From the NCBI GenBank assembly GCA_000218705.1, contig GL947594.1, forward strand, positions 1,039,283-1,098,055: 58,773 nucleotides of DNA. Reading direction: 5' to 3'. A program made the position numbers and the translations under genes. Positions 1 to 7,632 of the stretch are shown one piece after another; within the stretch, counting starts at the first letter, position 1, and the number at the start of each line of letters is the position of its first letter. The DNA is from Prochlorococcus marinus bv. HNLC1 (GTDB lineage: Bacteria; Cyanobacteriota; Cyanobacteriia; PCC-6307; Cyanobiaceae). The notes under the pieces are model-generated. The model was given only the letters and a program-made list of their open reading frames with translations, had not been told where the DNA came from and searched no databases.

Positions 1-385
1 ATTCTGCATAAGTTATGCTTTCATAACCTAATCTTTTCGCTAATAATACATTCCAGAATTGATCTCCTCCAAGAAATACAACAACTCCATTTCTTGGCCA
101 TGATCCAAATAATGATGGTTTTATAAGTAATTTTAAAAAATTTTTTGGAGGTATTATTAAATCTAATATTTGCCAATCTTTTGCGACTGTATATTCTTTT
201 CCAGTAGCATTTGGACATGGTACAAGGCTTAATACTAATTTATAGTTTGGGATATTTAAATTTTTGGATTTAGATTTTTGCTTAATTAGATAATCTAGAA
301 CTGGTTTTACCCAAGTTGCTAATTCTCCTGGTCCATTAGAAACTATCACAACTGCAGCTGATTCATTTGAAATTGCAGTGTACAT
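1..385 (-). CDS. LpxB-related glycosyltransferase-like protein, N-terminal part (runs off the window)
   Basis: The first 128 residues are present; the gene continues past base 1. It starts at ATG 385-383, only 15 bp after the 3' end of tRNA-Leu on the same strand, so the two may be co-transcribed. Residues about 12-27 carry an SNGPGELATWVKP motif, resembling the N-terminal nucleotide-sugar fold of lipid-A-disaccharide-synthase-related proteins, and FLGGDQFW lies near residues 105-112. Such proteins are conserved in cyanobacteria but their substrate is not established. The assignment rests on the N-terminal motif alone because the catalytic C-terminal half is outside the window. It is a different subfamily from the LpxB-like gene near 51.1 kb, whose N-terminus reads SNGHGEDVSG. 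Confidence 0.6.
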   Translation of the reverse strand, partial: MYTAISNESAAVVIVSNGPGELATWVKPVLDYLIKQKSKSKNLNIPNYKLVLSLVPCPNATGKEYTVAKDWQILDLIIPPKNFLKLLIKPSLFGSWPRNGVVVFLGGDQFWNVLLAKRLGYESITYAE

Positions 386-400
386 AATTAATTAATAATA

Positions 401-482
401 TGCGGACGGCGAGACTTGAACTCGCAAGGCCTAAGCCACACGCTCCTTAGACGTGCGCGTCTACCAATTCCGCCACGTCCGC
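401..482 (-). tRNA. tRNA-Leu (anticodon reads AAG)
   Basis: The acceptor stem GCGGACG/CGTCCGC (476-482 with 402-408), a D-arm with GGTAGAC, a T-arm GCGAG-TTCAAGT-CTCGC and a long class II variable arm (GGC-TTAG-GCC) identify a leucine tRNA. The anticodon stem CACGT/GCGTG encloses the 7-base loop CTAAGGA, placing AAG at positions 34-36, which reads CUU/CUC. No CCA tail is encoded. A perfect TATAAT lies upstream on the same strand. Confidence 0.92.
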
Positions 483-521
483 AAAGGGTTTTCGATATCC
501 GGCGGATGTGAAAACCTCACT

Positions 522-527
522 ATTATA
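522..527 (-). promoter_or_regulatory. -10 box (TATAAT) for the tRNA-Leu transcript
   Basis: The minus strand reads TATAAT here, about 40 bp before the tRNA 5' end. The predicted leader contains a strong hairpin: GGTTTTC at 488-494 pairs with GAAAACC at 509-515, with ATCCG/CGGAT stacked inside. No clear -35 box is visible, which is common in these organisms. Confidence 0.5.
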
Positions 528-569
528 CGATGTGGAAGGCTGAAATTGGTGGTCTGCCGCCACACTCGC

Positions 570-599
570 CAAAAGAAAAGAGAGCTGTTTTAGCAGCTC
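570..599 (-). terminator. Intrinsic terminator of the upstream candidate ncRNA
   Basis: On the minus strand GAGCTG (594-599) pairs with CAGCTC (582-587) around a short A-rich loop, followed by a T-rich run (TCTTTTCTTTT). It ends a leftward transcript just before the tRNA-Leu promoter. Confidence 0.6.
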
Positions 600-742
600 C
601 CGTTGAAATTTTTAAAATTCGAAAGGATCTTCGAAATTCTTTAAATCTTTTTGATTTTTCAGAGCCGCAGAATTCATCCGACTATTGTCTGAGTGGAGGG
701 ATGCGAAATCAGAAAGGGACTGGAGTTTTACCCCAATCCCTA
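570..742 (-). ncRNA. Candidate structured non-coding RNA, unassigned
   Basis: No credible gene fits this stretch, yet it is structured. On the minus strand a TATATT-like -10 near 744-750 is followed by an 8-bp hairpin (GGGATTGG at 733-740 with CCAGTCCC at 716-723), then a CATCC/GGATG stem, and it ends in an intrinsic terminator at 570-599. The predicted RNA is about 170 nt. Its size would suit a 6S-type RNA, but I cannot show the characteristic long rod with a central bubble, and I see no SRP, RNase P or tmRNA signature. Treat as an unassigned candidate. Confidence 0.4.
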
Positions 743-764
743 AATATATGCAATTATTACAGTT

Positions 765-807
765 ACGGTCCTTAGACGAGCGTGTCTACCAATTCCGCCA
801 CATCTGC
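765..807 (-). pseudogene. tRNA-Leu 5'-half-like fragment
   Basis: About 43 bases on the minus strand match the 5' half of the intact tRNA-Leu (acceptor strand, D-arm, anticodon stem-loop) with only a few substitutions: GCAGATG instead of GCGGACG, while TGGCGGAATTGGTAGAC is identical. The match stops after the anticodon stem and no matching 3' half (CATCTGC) follows. It looks like a partial duplication of the neighbouring tRNA. Confidence 0.65.
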
Positions 808-1036
808 TTATATGGTTGCAATCTTTTTAATTTTAAGCCATTTTTATCCTACAAGACTTGATGCCTCAAGAAAATAAGTTTTTTAATTTAATAAATTTTT
901 CCTTCTTTTCTATTGCATAAGACTAAAAATTAGCCGTATAGGTCGTTTCAGGTTGTATTCTAAATCTATACCTAAATAATTTCAAAATTTATCAAATACT
1001 TTTGCAAGTAGCACTCTTTAATTTTATTATTTTGTA
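808..1036. other. Upstream region of accC, no gene seen
   Basis: This AT-rich stretch holds no ORF with supporting features and no hairpin I would call. The accC promoter presumably lies here, but no single -10 box stands out. Confidence 0.4.
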
Positions 1037-2386
1037 ATGGTTGAAAAAGTCTTAATTGCTAATCGTGGTGAAATAGCTTTACGCATCATCAGAAGTTGTA
1101 GAGAACTTGGGATCGCCACAGTAGCTGTTTATAGCACAGTTGATAAGAATGCACTTCATGTTCAATTAGCTGATGAAGCAGTATGTGTTGGAGATTCTTT
1201 AAGTAATAAAAGTTATTTGAATATTCCAAATATATTGGCAGCAGCAACATCTCGTGGTGTTGATGCAATTCATCCTGGTTATGGATTTTTGGCAGAAAAT
1301 GATAAATTTGCAGAGATGTGTAATGATCATGGAATCATATTTATAGGACCTTCTCCTGGTTCGATCAGGCAAATGGGTGATAAATCTACAGCTAAAGAAA
1401 CCATGGAAAGAGTAGGAGTCCCTACAGTTCCTGGTAGTAAAGGCTTGCTTGTTGATGTTAAAGAAGCATTTACACTTGCTGACAAGATAGGTTATCCAGT
1501 AATAATCAAGGCAACTGCTGGAGGGGGTGGTAGAGGAATGAGGTTAGTGGAGAGTCCAGATAAGTTAGAAAAAATGTTCAAGGCGGCTCAAGGGGAGGCA
1601 GAGGCAGCTTTTGGTAATGATGGTTTATATATGGAAAAATTTATTAAGAAGCCTCGCCATGTGGAAGTACAAATTTTAGCTGATAGATCTGGTAATGTTA
1701 TTCACCTTGGGGAAAGAGATTGTTCAGTTCAGAGAAGACATCAAAAACTTCTAGAAGAATCTCCAAGCCCAGCAATTAATTCTAATTTAAGAGAAAAAAT
1801 GGGTAAGGCCGCTATAGCAGCTGCTCAATCTATTAAATATGAAGGAGCAGGCACTGTGGAATTTTTAGTTGATGAAGATGAACAATTTTATTTTATGGAA
1901 ATGAATACAAGAATACAGGTTGAGCATCCTGTCACAGAGATGGTTACTGGAGTAGATTTGATTGCTGAACAAATAAAAATAGCTGGTGGAAATAATTTAG
2001 ACTTTAATCAGGAAGAAATCCAATTAAATGGACATGCTATTGAATGCCGAATAAACGCAGAAGATCCATCACATAATTTCCGTCCTTCTCCTGGTAAGAT
2101 TACTGGCTGGCTTCCTCCTGGAGGTCCTGGAGTTAGAGTTGATAGTCATGTATATACTGGATATGAAATTCCACCTTTTTATGATTCACTTATTGGAAAG
2201 TTAATTGTTTGGGGCAAAGATCGTAATGCAGCAATAAAGAGAATGAATAGAGCTTTGAATGAATGTGCAGTGACAGGTATTCCAACAACTATTAATTTTC
2301 ACTTAACTCTTCTTGATAAGAGCAAATTTAAAGAAGGTAAAATTCACACTAAATATGTCGAGGAAGAATTGTTACCAAATTTCTAA
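1037..2386 (+). CDS. accC: Biotin carboxylase subunit of acetyl-CoA carboxylase
   Basis: At 449 residues this is the normal full length of AccC. It carboxylates the biotin carried on AccB using ATP and bicarbonate, the first step of fatty-acid synthesis in the cytoplasm. Visible are the N-terminal biotin-carboxylase fold ([13 protein letters not shown], residues 7-19; [10 protein letters not shown], 79-88), the ATP-grasp glycine-rich loop GGGGRGM (162-168), the EVQ/ERDCS region near 210-230, and the catalytic segment [13 protein letters not shown] near 295-307. It is a single gene flanked by the leftward tRNA-Leu region and a convergent yggT gene. Confidence 0.98.
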   Translation: MVEKVLIANRGEIALRIIRSCRELGIATVAVYSTVDKNALHVQLADEAVCVGDSLSNKSYLNIPNILAAATSRGVDAIHPGYGFLAENDKFAEMCNDHGIIFIGPSPGSIRQMGDKSTAKETMERVGVPTVPGSKGLLVDVKEAFTLADKIGYPVIIKATAGGGGRGMRLVESPDKLEKMFKAAQGEAEAAFGNDGLYMEKFIKKPRHVEVQILADRSGNVIHLGERDCSVQRRHQKLLEESPSPAINSNLREKMGKAAIAAAQSIKYEGAGTVEFLVDEDEQFYFMEMNTRIQVEHPVTEMVTGVDLIAEQIKIAGGNNLDFNQEEIQLNGHAIECRINAEDPSHNFRPSPGKITGWLPPGGPGVRVDSHVYTGYEIPPFYDSLIGKLIVWGKDRNAAIKRMNRALNECAVTGIPTTINFHLTLLDKSKFKEGKIHTKYVEEELLPNF

Positions 2387-2392
2387 GATTTT

Positions 2393-2695
2393 CTAATGCA
2401 ATCTTTGAATTGCTAATTTTATTAATCCTTGTTGGCCTACTAATAGTTCTCTAATAAAGCTAATTATTCCAATCCAAATAACTGGTGAAACATCAACTCC
2501 TCCTATGGGAGGAATTATTTTTTTTGTAATATTTAAAATTTGGTTTGTTGGTAATGTAACAATTATCCAAAAACCACTTTTCCCATCTATCTTGGGATAC
2601 CAAGTCATAATTAACCTTACAAGAAATACTAAAGTAAGGAATGACAATAGTATTCCTAAAAATAAATCCAAAATTGGTAGGAAATTATAAATCAA
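2393..2695 (-). CDS. YggT family membrane protein
   Basis: This 100-residue hydrophobic protein has two membrane segments separated by a short loop. The family motif R(L)IMTWYP lies around residues 27-34 and the second half contains PPIGGVDVSPVIWIGII, typical of YggT/Ycf19 proteins. Family members are linked to membrane and nucleoid organisation in cyanobacteria and plastids, but the biochemical role is unclear. It converges with accC, with only 6 bp between the stops. Confidence 0.85.
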   Translation of the reverse strand: MIYNFLPILDLFLGILLSFLTLVFLVRLIMTWYPKIDGKSGFWIIVTLPTNQILNITKKIIPPIGGVDVSPVIWIGIISFIRELLVGQQGLIKLAIQRLH

Positions 2696-2788
2696 TGTAA
2701 TGACAATTATTTAATTCATCTTAATAAATATCCCATAAATCATGATTTAATTCGTATTATAAATTGAGAATTTAATTTTTAAATACAA

Positions 2789-2977
2789 GTGCTTCAAATC
2801 TCTCAATTACTTTTACTCGCAAATGTTTCACCAGAAGCTTCAAATAACTCTGCTGTGGGTATGATCGGTAGTTTTATAGCAGCGGCATTATTGATTGTTG
2901 TTCCAGCAACTGCATTTTTAATAGCTGTAAGTCAAAATGACAAGCTAGATGCAGAAAGAGCTGGAAGAAGACGCTAG
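2789..2977 (+). CDS. psbX: Photosystem II protein X
   Basis: The 62-residue product has one membrane helix ([21 protein letters not shown], split across residues about 28-48) followed by a charged tail [12 protein letters not shown], matching the long PsbX form of picocyanobacteria. PsbX is a small PSII core subunit near cytochrome b559 and affects quinone turnover. The start is GTG at 2789; there is no in-frame ATG before the conserved core. It lies upstream of ycf66 on the same strand. Confidence 0.9.
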   Translation: MLQISQLLLLANVSPEASNNSAVGMIGSFIAAALLIVVPATAFLIAVSQNDKLDAERAGRRR

Positions 2978-3052
2978 TTTTTATAGAATTATTACGTAAA
3001 CTATATTTATATAGGGTTTTAAAACCCCTTTTTAACTTTCTGGAGAAAATTC

Positions 3053-3977
3053 GTGGTCAATGCTAGTCTCAATTGGGCAAGTATTGTTGGTATTGTCCTC
3101 GCTGTATGCGGGGGAGGCCTTTATTTCCTAAGGTCTTTTAAACCTGCTTTAGCTCGTGATTATGATGTTTTTTTTGCTGCTATAGGACTTTTATGCGGAG
3201 GCATATTATTCTTTCAAGGCTGGAGATTAGATCCTATCCTACAATTTGGCCAATTTTTATTAGCTGGGACTACAGTTTTTTTTGCTTATGAAAGTGTACG
3301 TTTAAGGGGTATAGCGACAGATCAAGCACGAAGATCTTCATATTTTGAAGATGATGATATCCCAAATATGTCAAGAACAGCTCCAAGAAGTAGGTGGGAG
3401 GATGATTATGATCAATTTGAAGAATCTCCAATCTCATCAAGAAGAAGATTTCAGTCTAGAGAGATTGAAGAAGAAGATGATCGAGAGGATGGATTTCGTC
3501 AAAGAAGATCTTCACGAGCTATCCCAGAATCAGCAGTAAGTAGAAGAAATACTATTCCTACGAATGATAAATTAAAGAAAGAGATTTTCAAATAGAAATC
3601 GATTCTCAGAGGATAGGGATTTACAGTCAAGGAGAAGTAGTTTCGGAGAAAGGAGAAATACTAGAAGTCAAATTAAACGTGGGTCAAGACCTCTCGCTAA
3701 TCAAAATACATCACGCCGCACTGCGGATGAATTAGTTAATAAATCATCGACAACTGAAAGGAAGCAAAAATTAAGAGATAACTTACGAAAACAAACTTCA
3801 ATCAATAAAGTAGAGGAGGCTTCTTTTCTTGATAAAAATAATGAATTAAAAAGAACTAGACCAGAAAGGAAAGTAACAAATGATCCAAAAAGAAATTTAA
3901 GGAATCAAAAAGGAAGATATAATGTAGCTTCTAAAAGAGACAAACCTAGGGATAATAGTTCTAGATTTGATGATTAA
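3053..3977 (+). CDS. Ycf66 family protein (frame broken near 3576-3595)
   Basis: The first frame gives 180 residues: two to three membrane segments (about 5-27, 40-58, 65-82) typical of Ycf66, then an Arg/Glu-rich tail that stops at 3593-3595. In the +1 frame the same compositional tail continues without interruption (NRFSEDRDLQSRRSS...) to a TAA at 3975-3977. One extra base around the AAAGAAAGAG run explains this; the repaired protein has 307 residues. The function of Ycf66 is unknown. The start is GTG 3053 (GTGGTCAATGC), preceded by a GGAG. The 3' end overlaps the convergent hli gene by 4 bp. Confidence 0.8.
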
Positions 3978-4228
3978 TGTATGATTCCTGCCCAATCAAG
4001 GAAGGATTTTTTACTAATAATTTCTATTAATATAATTGCTGCAAATCCAATCATTGCAAATCTACCATTAGTTATTTCTGAGTATTGACCCCATCCAAAA
4101 ACATATCTATCATCTTCTAAAGATGTTTGATTGTCTTTATCGCTTAAATTTAAATTATCATCTTTAATTTGATTAATATCATTTCCATTCTCAGTATTGA
4201 TTGAATTACTTTTTTCACTAGGATTCAT
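3974..4228 (-). CDS. hli: High-light-inducible protein (HLIP, chlorophyll a/b-binding-like)
   Basis: The protein has 84 residues: a polar Asn/Asp-rich N-terminus of about 45 residues, then one membrane helix with the ExxNGRFAMIGFAA chlorophyll-binding motif (residues about 52-64). HLIPs bind chlorophyll and carotenoid, protect photosystem II during assembly and dissipate energy in the thylakoid membrane. It is last in a leftward run after the ABC transporter gene (9 bp gap). Confidence 0.93.
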   Translation of the reverse strand: MNPSEKSNSINTENGNDINQIKDDNLNLSDKDNQTSLEDDRYVFGWGQYSEITNGRFAMIGFAAIILIEIISKKSFLDWAGIIH

Positions 4229-4237
4229 GTTATTAAA

Positions 4238-6220
4238 TTAATTATTAAAATTATAGTTTTCAGCAGTTAATAATTTCCAACTACCTTTACCATTTAATTC
4301 TAATACATTTTGATGAAAATCTTTTAAGGTAGGTCTGTGACCAACACTTATAATTGATAATTCTCTTTTCTTCAATAGATTATAAAGATGTTTTTCTGTA
4401 TCTATATCTAAAGCGCTGGTAGCCTCATCTAAAACAGCAAACTGAGGTGAGTTTAATAGTAATCTGGCGAATGCAAGTCTTTGTTGTTCTCCTAAAGATA
4501 ATATTCGCGGCCAATCTTGTTTTATATCTAAATTTGGATAGCGGTCAGATAATGATTTTAAATTTACTTCATTTAGCACTGAAATTAGATGATCATCACT
4601 AAATTTATCAACCTGAGTTGGGTAGCATAATTGTTCTCTTAATGATCCTAAGATCATATAAGGCTTTTGAGGAATAAAAAGTAAATCTCCAGTTTTTGGC
4701 TTTTGGATTAATCCATTTTCAGGTTCCCATAAACCACTAATCATTCTTAATAGAGAAGTTTTGCCACAACCTGAAGGACCAACAACTAATAATGACTCAT
4801 TATCATTAATACTTAAACTTAAGTCTCTTATGATCAACTTATTAGATCCAGGGGGAGATAGGTCAGCATTCTTAATTAGAATTGAAGAATAATTAGAGAT
4901 AATCTTTGTATTGTTTAATGGATTCTCTTGACTTATAGATTCAACCTTTGATTGGAATCCCTCCAATCTTCCAATTCCTGCGGTAAATTTAGCTAATTCT
5001 TCTATTTGATTAACTATAAAAAATAAAGATCCTTCTACCATATTGAAAGCAAAACTAGCTTGAATAAAACGGCCATAATCTATTTCTCCTCTGAAATATG
5101 GAATTGCCATTATTAAGTAAGGGAAAAAGTTACCTGCATAGCTAACCGATCTTCTCATTACATCAATAATTACCCTCCAGATGATTACTAAATTGAAATT
5201 ACGAACAACTTCACTAAGTCTTCTTTCTGTTTCATTTCTCTCTGGGTTTTCTCCTGAATAAAAAGCTATTGATTCTGCATTATCTCTAATGTGAACAAGT
5301 CCGTATCTAAAATCAGCTTCATATCTAAGCTGATCATAATCAAGTTTTACTAGATTTTTCCCAGCAAATAATAAAATTGAGGTTGCAAAGGCTGCATAAC
5401 CAAATAAAGAAAAAGTAAGAGTTTTGCTTATCGTCAGTAATATTAAAATATTTAATGAAAATGTAAGTAAAGCATCAAATACTCCAACTGTTAAGTTTAA
5501 GCTCTGATAAGTAAAAGCTCTTGTATCTTCAGTAATTCTTTGATCAGGATTATCAACATCTGTTTGATCTTCATCATTAGGATTTATTTGGTAATAAGCC
5601 TTATTTGTCATATAGTCTTTAACTAAACTTTTTGAAAGCCATTCCCTCCAAATTAATCCGAGTTTAAAAGTGAAAAATATTTGCGAAACTCTTATTGGCA
5701 CTGCTACTACGAAGCAACATGCATATATTCCAAGTATTCGGTAGAAGCCATCTTGCTGTTTTTCTACAAGAGCATTTGTAAGATCTCTTGCTATAAATCC
5801 TATACCTGCATTAATACCATTTACAGCTAAAAGCATGATTACGATAATGCCTAAAAATAACCAATGTAACCATTTTCTATTTTTAAGTTGTATTCTCAAA
5901 CTAAAAAAACTAGCTGATCCAACAAGAAATAATCCTGAAAATAAAACACCCCATGTCCCTGACCATATTGAATTGATTGTATTAACAACTCCTCCAAAAT
6001 ATTTTTCTAAAAGTTGTGGTTGAACATTGTCTAATACATTAATTAAACCAGTTAAACTGACTAAAACTATTCCTCCAACACAAAATAGCAGCGAAAAAAG
6101 AAGCCAAATGAATTGAAACCCAGTACATTGATCTATCGGAAGAAAGAAGGGTTGTGCCAGTTTTCTTAATTTTTGAATCTGGAAGAGTATTTTAGACTTA
6201 TTGTTTAAAGATGAGGTCAT
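4238..6220 (-). CDS. Fused ABC transporter permease/ATPase (SbmA/BacA-YddA type, COG4178)
   Basis: This 660-residue protein fuses an N-terminal membrane domain (about six helices between residues 35 and 400) to a C-terminal ATPase. ATPase landmarks are Walker A GPSGCGKTS (about 485), signature LSLGEQQRLAFAR (about 578), Walker B FAVLDEATS (about 595) and H-loop SVGHRP (about 626). The architecture is that of the COG4178 fused transporters, whose relatives move peptides, long-chain acyl groups or cobalamin. The substrate cannot be told from the sequence. It sits between a hypothetical gene and hli in a leftward group. Confidence 0.88.
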   Translation of the reverse strand: MTSSLNNKSKILFQIQKLRKLAQPFFLPIDQCTGFQFIWLLFSLLFCVGGIVLVSLTGLINVLDNVQPQLLEKYFGGVVNTINSIWSGTWGVLFSGLFLVGSASFFSLRIQLKNRKWLHWLFLGIIVIMLLAVNGINAGIGFIARDLTNALVEKQQDGFYRILGIYACCFVVAVPIRVSQIFFTFKLGLIWREWLSKSLVKDYMTNKAYYQINPNDEDQTDVDNPDQRITEDTRAFTYQSLNLTVGVFDALLTFSLNILILLTISKTLTFSLFGYAAFATSILLFAGKNLVKLDYDQLRYEADFRYGLVHIRDNAESIAFYSGENPERNETERRLSEVVRNFNLVIIWRVIIDVMRRSVSYAGNFFPYLIMAIPYFRGEIDYGRFIQASFAFNMVEGSLFFIVNQIEELAKFTAGIGRLEGFQSKVESISQENPLNNTKIISNYSSILIKNADLSPPGSNKLIIRDLSLSINDNESLLVVGPSGCGKTSLLRMISGLWEPENGLIQKPKTGDLLFIPQKPYMILGSLREQLCYPTQVDKFSDDHLISVLNEVNLKSLSDRYPNLDIKQDWPRILSLGEQQRLAFARLLLNSPQFAVLDEATSALDIDTEKHLYNLLKKRELSIISVGHRPTLKDFHQNVLELNGKGSWKLLTAENYNFNN

Positions 6221-6269
6221 TTATAAATTTCCTAGTTCATTACTAGTTAATAGTATATTATTGGAAAAT

Positions 6270-6569
6270 TTAGTTAAATCCCATCATTGACGTAGCCCAT
6301 CCTGGAAGATTTAAATAGCTGATTAACTTCATGTCAAATTCATGAACTTTAATAAAAGTTACATCTAAAACCCACCATAAAAGAAAAGGAAGATTAAATA
6401 ATATTTGCAGTTGCCACTTATATGTTAAAACCTTCCAAATTTTTAATAAAGTTTGCTTTTGCGTTTCATCAAGATTTTGCCAATTTTTAATAATTATATT
6501 TTTGTCTTTAGATGTATATGTGTCAGGTGTATTCATATTTAAATAATCATTTATATATTTATAGCTCAC
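6270..6569 (-). CDS. Conserved hypothetical protein with one membrane segment
   Basis: Unrecognised 99-residue protein. It has a polar N-terminus with many Lys/Asn/Asp and one hydrophobic segment (ILFNLPFLLWWVLDV, about residues 55-70), then WATSMMGFN at the end. The start at 6569 is a GTG; an in-frame ATG at 6536 would drop the first 11 residues and may be the true start. It lies between the HIT gene and the ABC transporter gene in the same orientation. Confidence 0.6.
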   Translation of the reverse strand: MSYKYINDYLNMNTPDTYTSKDKNIIIKNWQNLDETQKQTLLKIWKVLTYKWQLQILFNLPFLLWWVLDVTFIKVHEFDMKLISYLNLPGWATSMMGFN

Positions 6570-6588
6570 AATTTACATTTTTGAGAGT

Positions 6589-6930
6589 TTAACCTGGTGG
6601 CCATAACATTGCCCTTCCACTTAAGAAGTGTATGTGTAGATGAAATACAGTTTGTCCTGATTCGGCTCCGGTGTTTATTACGGTCCGCCAATTTGAAAGC
6701 TTTTTTTCTTCAGCTATTTTTTGACCTACTAAAATAAGGTGACCTAAAAGATTTTTATCTATATTTTTGCATTCTCTTAGGCTTGGGATAGGTTTTTTGG
6801 GTATTACTAAATAATGAATCGGCGCTTGTGCAGAAATATCATTAAAAGCGAGACATAAGTCGTCTTCATATAATTTTTCACAGGGTATTTCTCCATTTAT
6901 AATTTTTTGAAAAATTGTAGTGCTAGTCAT
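6589..6930 (-). CDS. HIT-family nucleotide hydrolase
   Basis: The protein has 113 residues, the usual HINT length, with the histidine-triad motif HLHIHF (residues about 97-102) near the C-terminus and IINGEIPCEKLYEDD at the N-terminus. HIT/HINT proteins hydrolyse AMP-linked substrates such as adenosine phosphoramidates in the cytoplasm. It follows def by 20 bp and probably shares its transcript. Confidence 0.95.
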   Translation of the reverse strand: MTSTTIFQKIINGEIPCEKLYEDDLCLAFNDISAQAPIHYLVIPKKPIPSLRECKNIDKNLLGHLILVGQKIAEEKKLSNWRTVINTGAESGQTVFHLHIHFLSGRAMLWPPG

Positions 6931-6950
6931 AAATTAAAAATTAAGAATAT

Positions 6951-7556
6951 TTAAGTTAGAGGTATAACATCTTTCATTTTATAACCCTCTTTAGTTAATT
7001 CTTTTTTAAGTTCCTCTGTTGAGGTTACTCTATCAACAAAAAGAACGCCTTTTAGGTGATCAACTTCATGTTGAATGCATCTAGCTAAAAGCCCATCAGC
7101 GTTCATTTTCCTAGGTCTTCCCATCTCATCTCGAAATTTTAATTTTATTGTTGATGGTCTGACTACATTTAAATAAATACCTGGGATACTTAAGCATCCC
7201 TCTTCGTATGTGGTTAGTGTAGATCCAAATGCTGTTATTTCAGGATTTATTAAGATTAGGGGTTCTGCAGCTGAATCCTCAAAATTTATATCTATTACTA
7301 ATAATTCCTTGCTTATTCCAACTTGTGGTCCTGCCAGACCAATTCCTTTAGCTGAATACATACTTTGAAGCATATCTTTTGCTAAATGTCTTATTTGATT
7401 ATCAACTTTGCTAATACGTTTAGCTTCTGTTCTAAGAGTTTCGCTCCCTAATTTAAAAATTTCAAGAGGAGGATTATCTACTGCTTCTTTATTAACTTTT
7501 GTACTAGAAACATTATTTCTTGATTTTCTTGCTAATTGTGAGAATTGATTTGCCAC
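6951..7556 (-). CDS. def: Peptide deformylase
   Basis: The 201-residue product carries all three deformylase motifs: GIGLAGPQVG (motif 1, about 90-99), EEGCLSIPG (motif 2, about 133-141) and QHEVDHLKG (motif 3, about 175-183), supplying the Cys and two His metal ligands and the catalytic Glu. It removes the formyl group from nascent proteins. The N-terminal ~30 residues are an extension common in cyanobacteria. It heads the leftward group def-HIT-hypothetical-ABC-hli. Confidence 0.97.
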   Translation of the reverse strand: MANQFSQLARKSRNNVSSTKVNKEAVDNPPLEIFKLGSETLRTEAKRISKVDNQIRHLAKDMLQSMYSAKGIGLAGPQVGISKELLVIDINFEDSAAEPLILINPEITAFGSTLTTYEEGCLSIPGIYLNVVRPSTIKLKFRDEMGRPRKMNADGLLARCIQHEVDHLKGVLFVDRVTSTEELKKELTKEGYKMKDVIPLT

Positions 7557-7632
7557 TATTTTATTAGGGATTTATTAATAGTTAGACTATAAAGATACTA
7601 ACATTTTTTGAATTCTGATCGTCATAGAATAA

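Noticed and set aside
21..218. 65-codon minus-strand ORF at the window start
   Set aside because: It is a shadow of the LpxB-like frame (1-385), which carries the recognisable motif.
570..742. Group I intron of tRNA-Leu, tmRNA, SRP RNA or RNase P RNA in the structured stretch
   Set aside because: No intron P7/S core, no tag-coding segment, no SRP GGTC..GGAAGG core and no RNase P helices could be found.
530..775. 81-codon plus-strand ORF between tRNA-Leu and accC
   Set aside because: It crosses a terminator hairpin and ends inside the tRNA-Leu-like fragment, has no ribosome-binding site and its composition looks non-coding.
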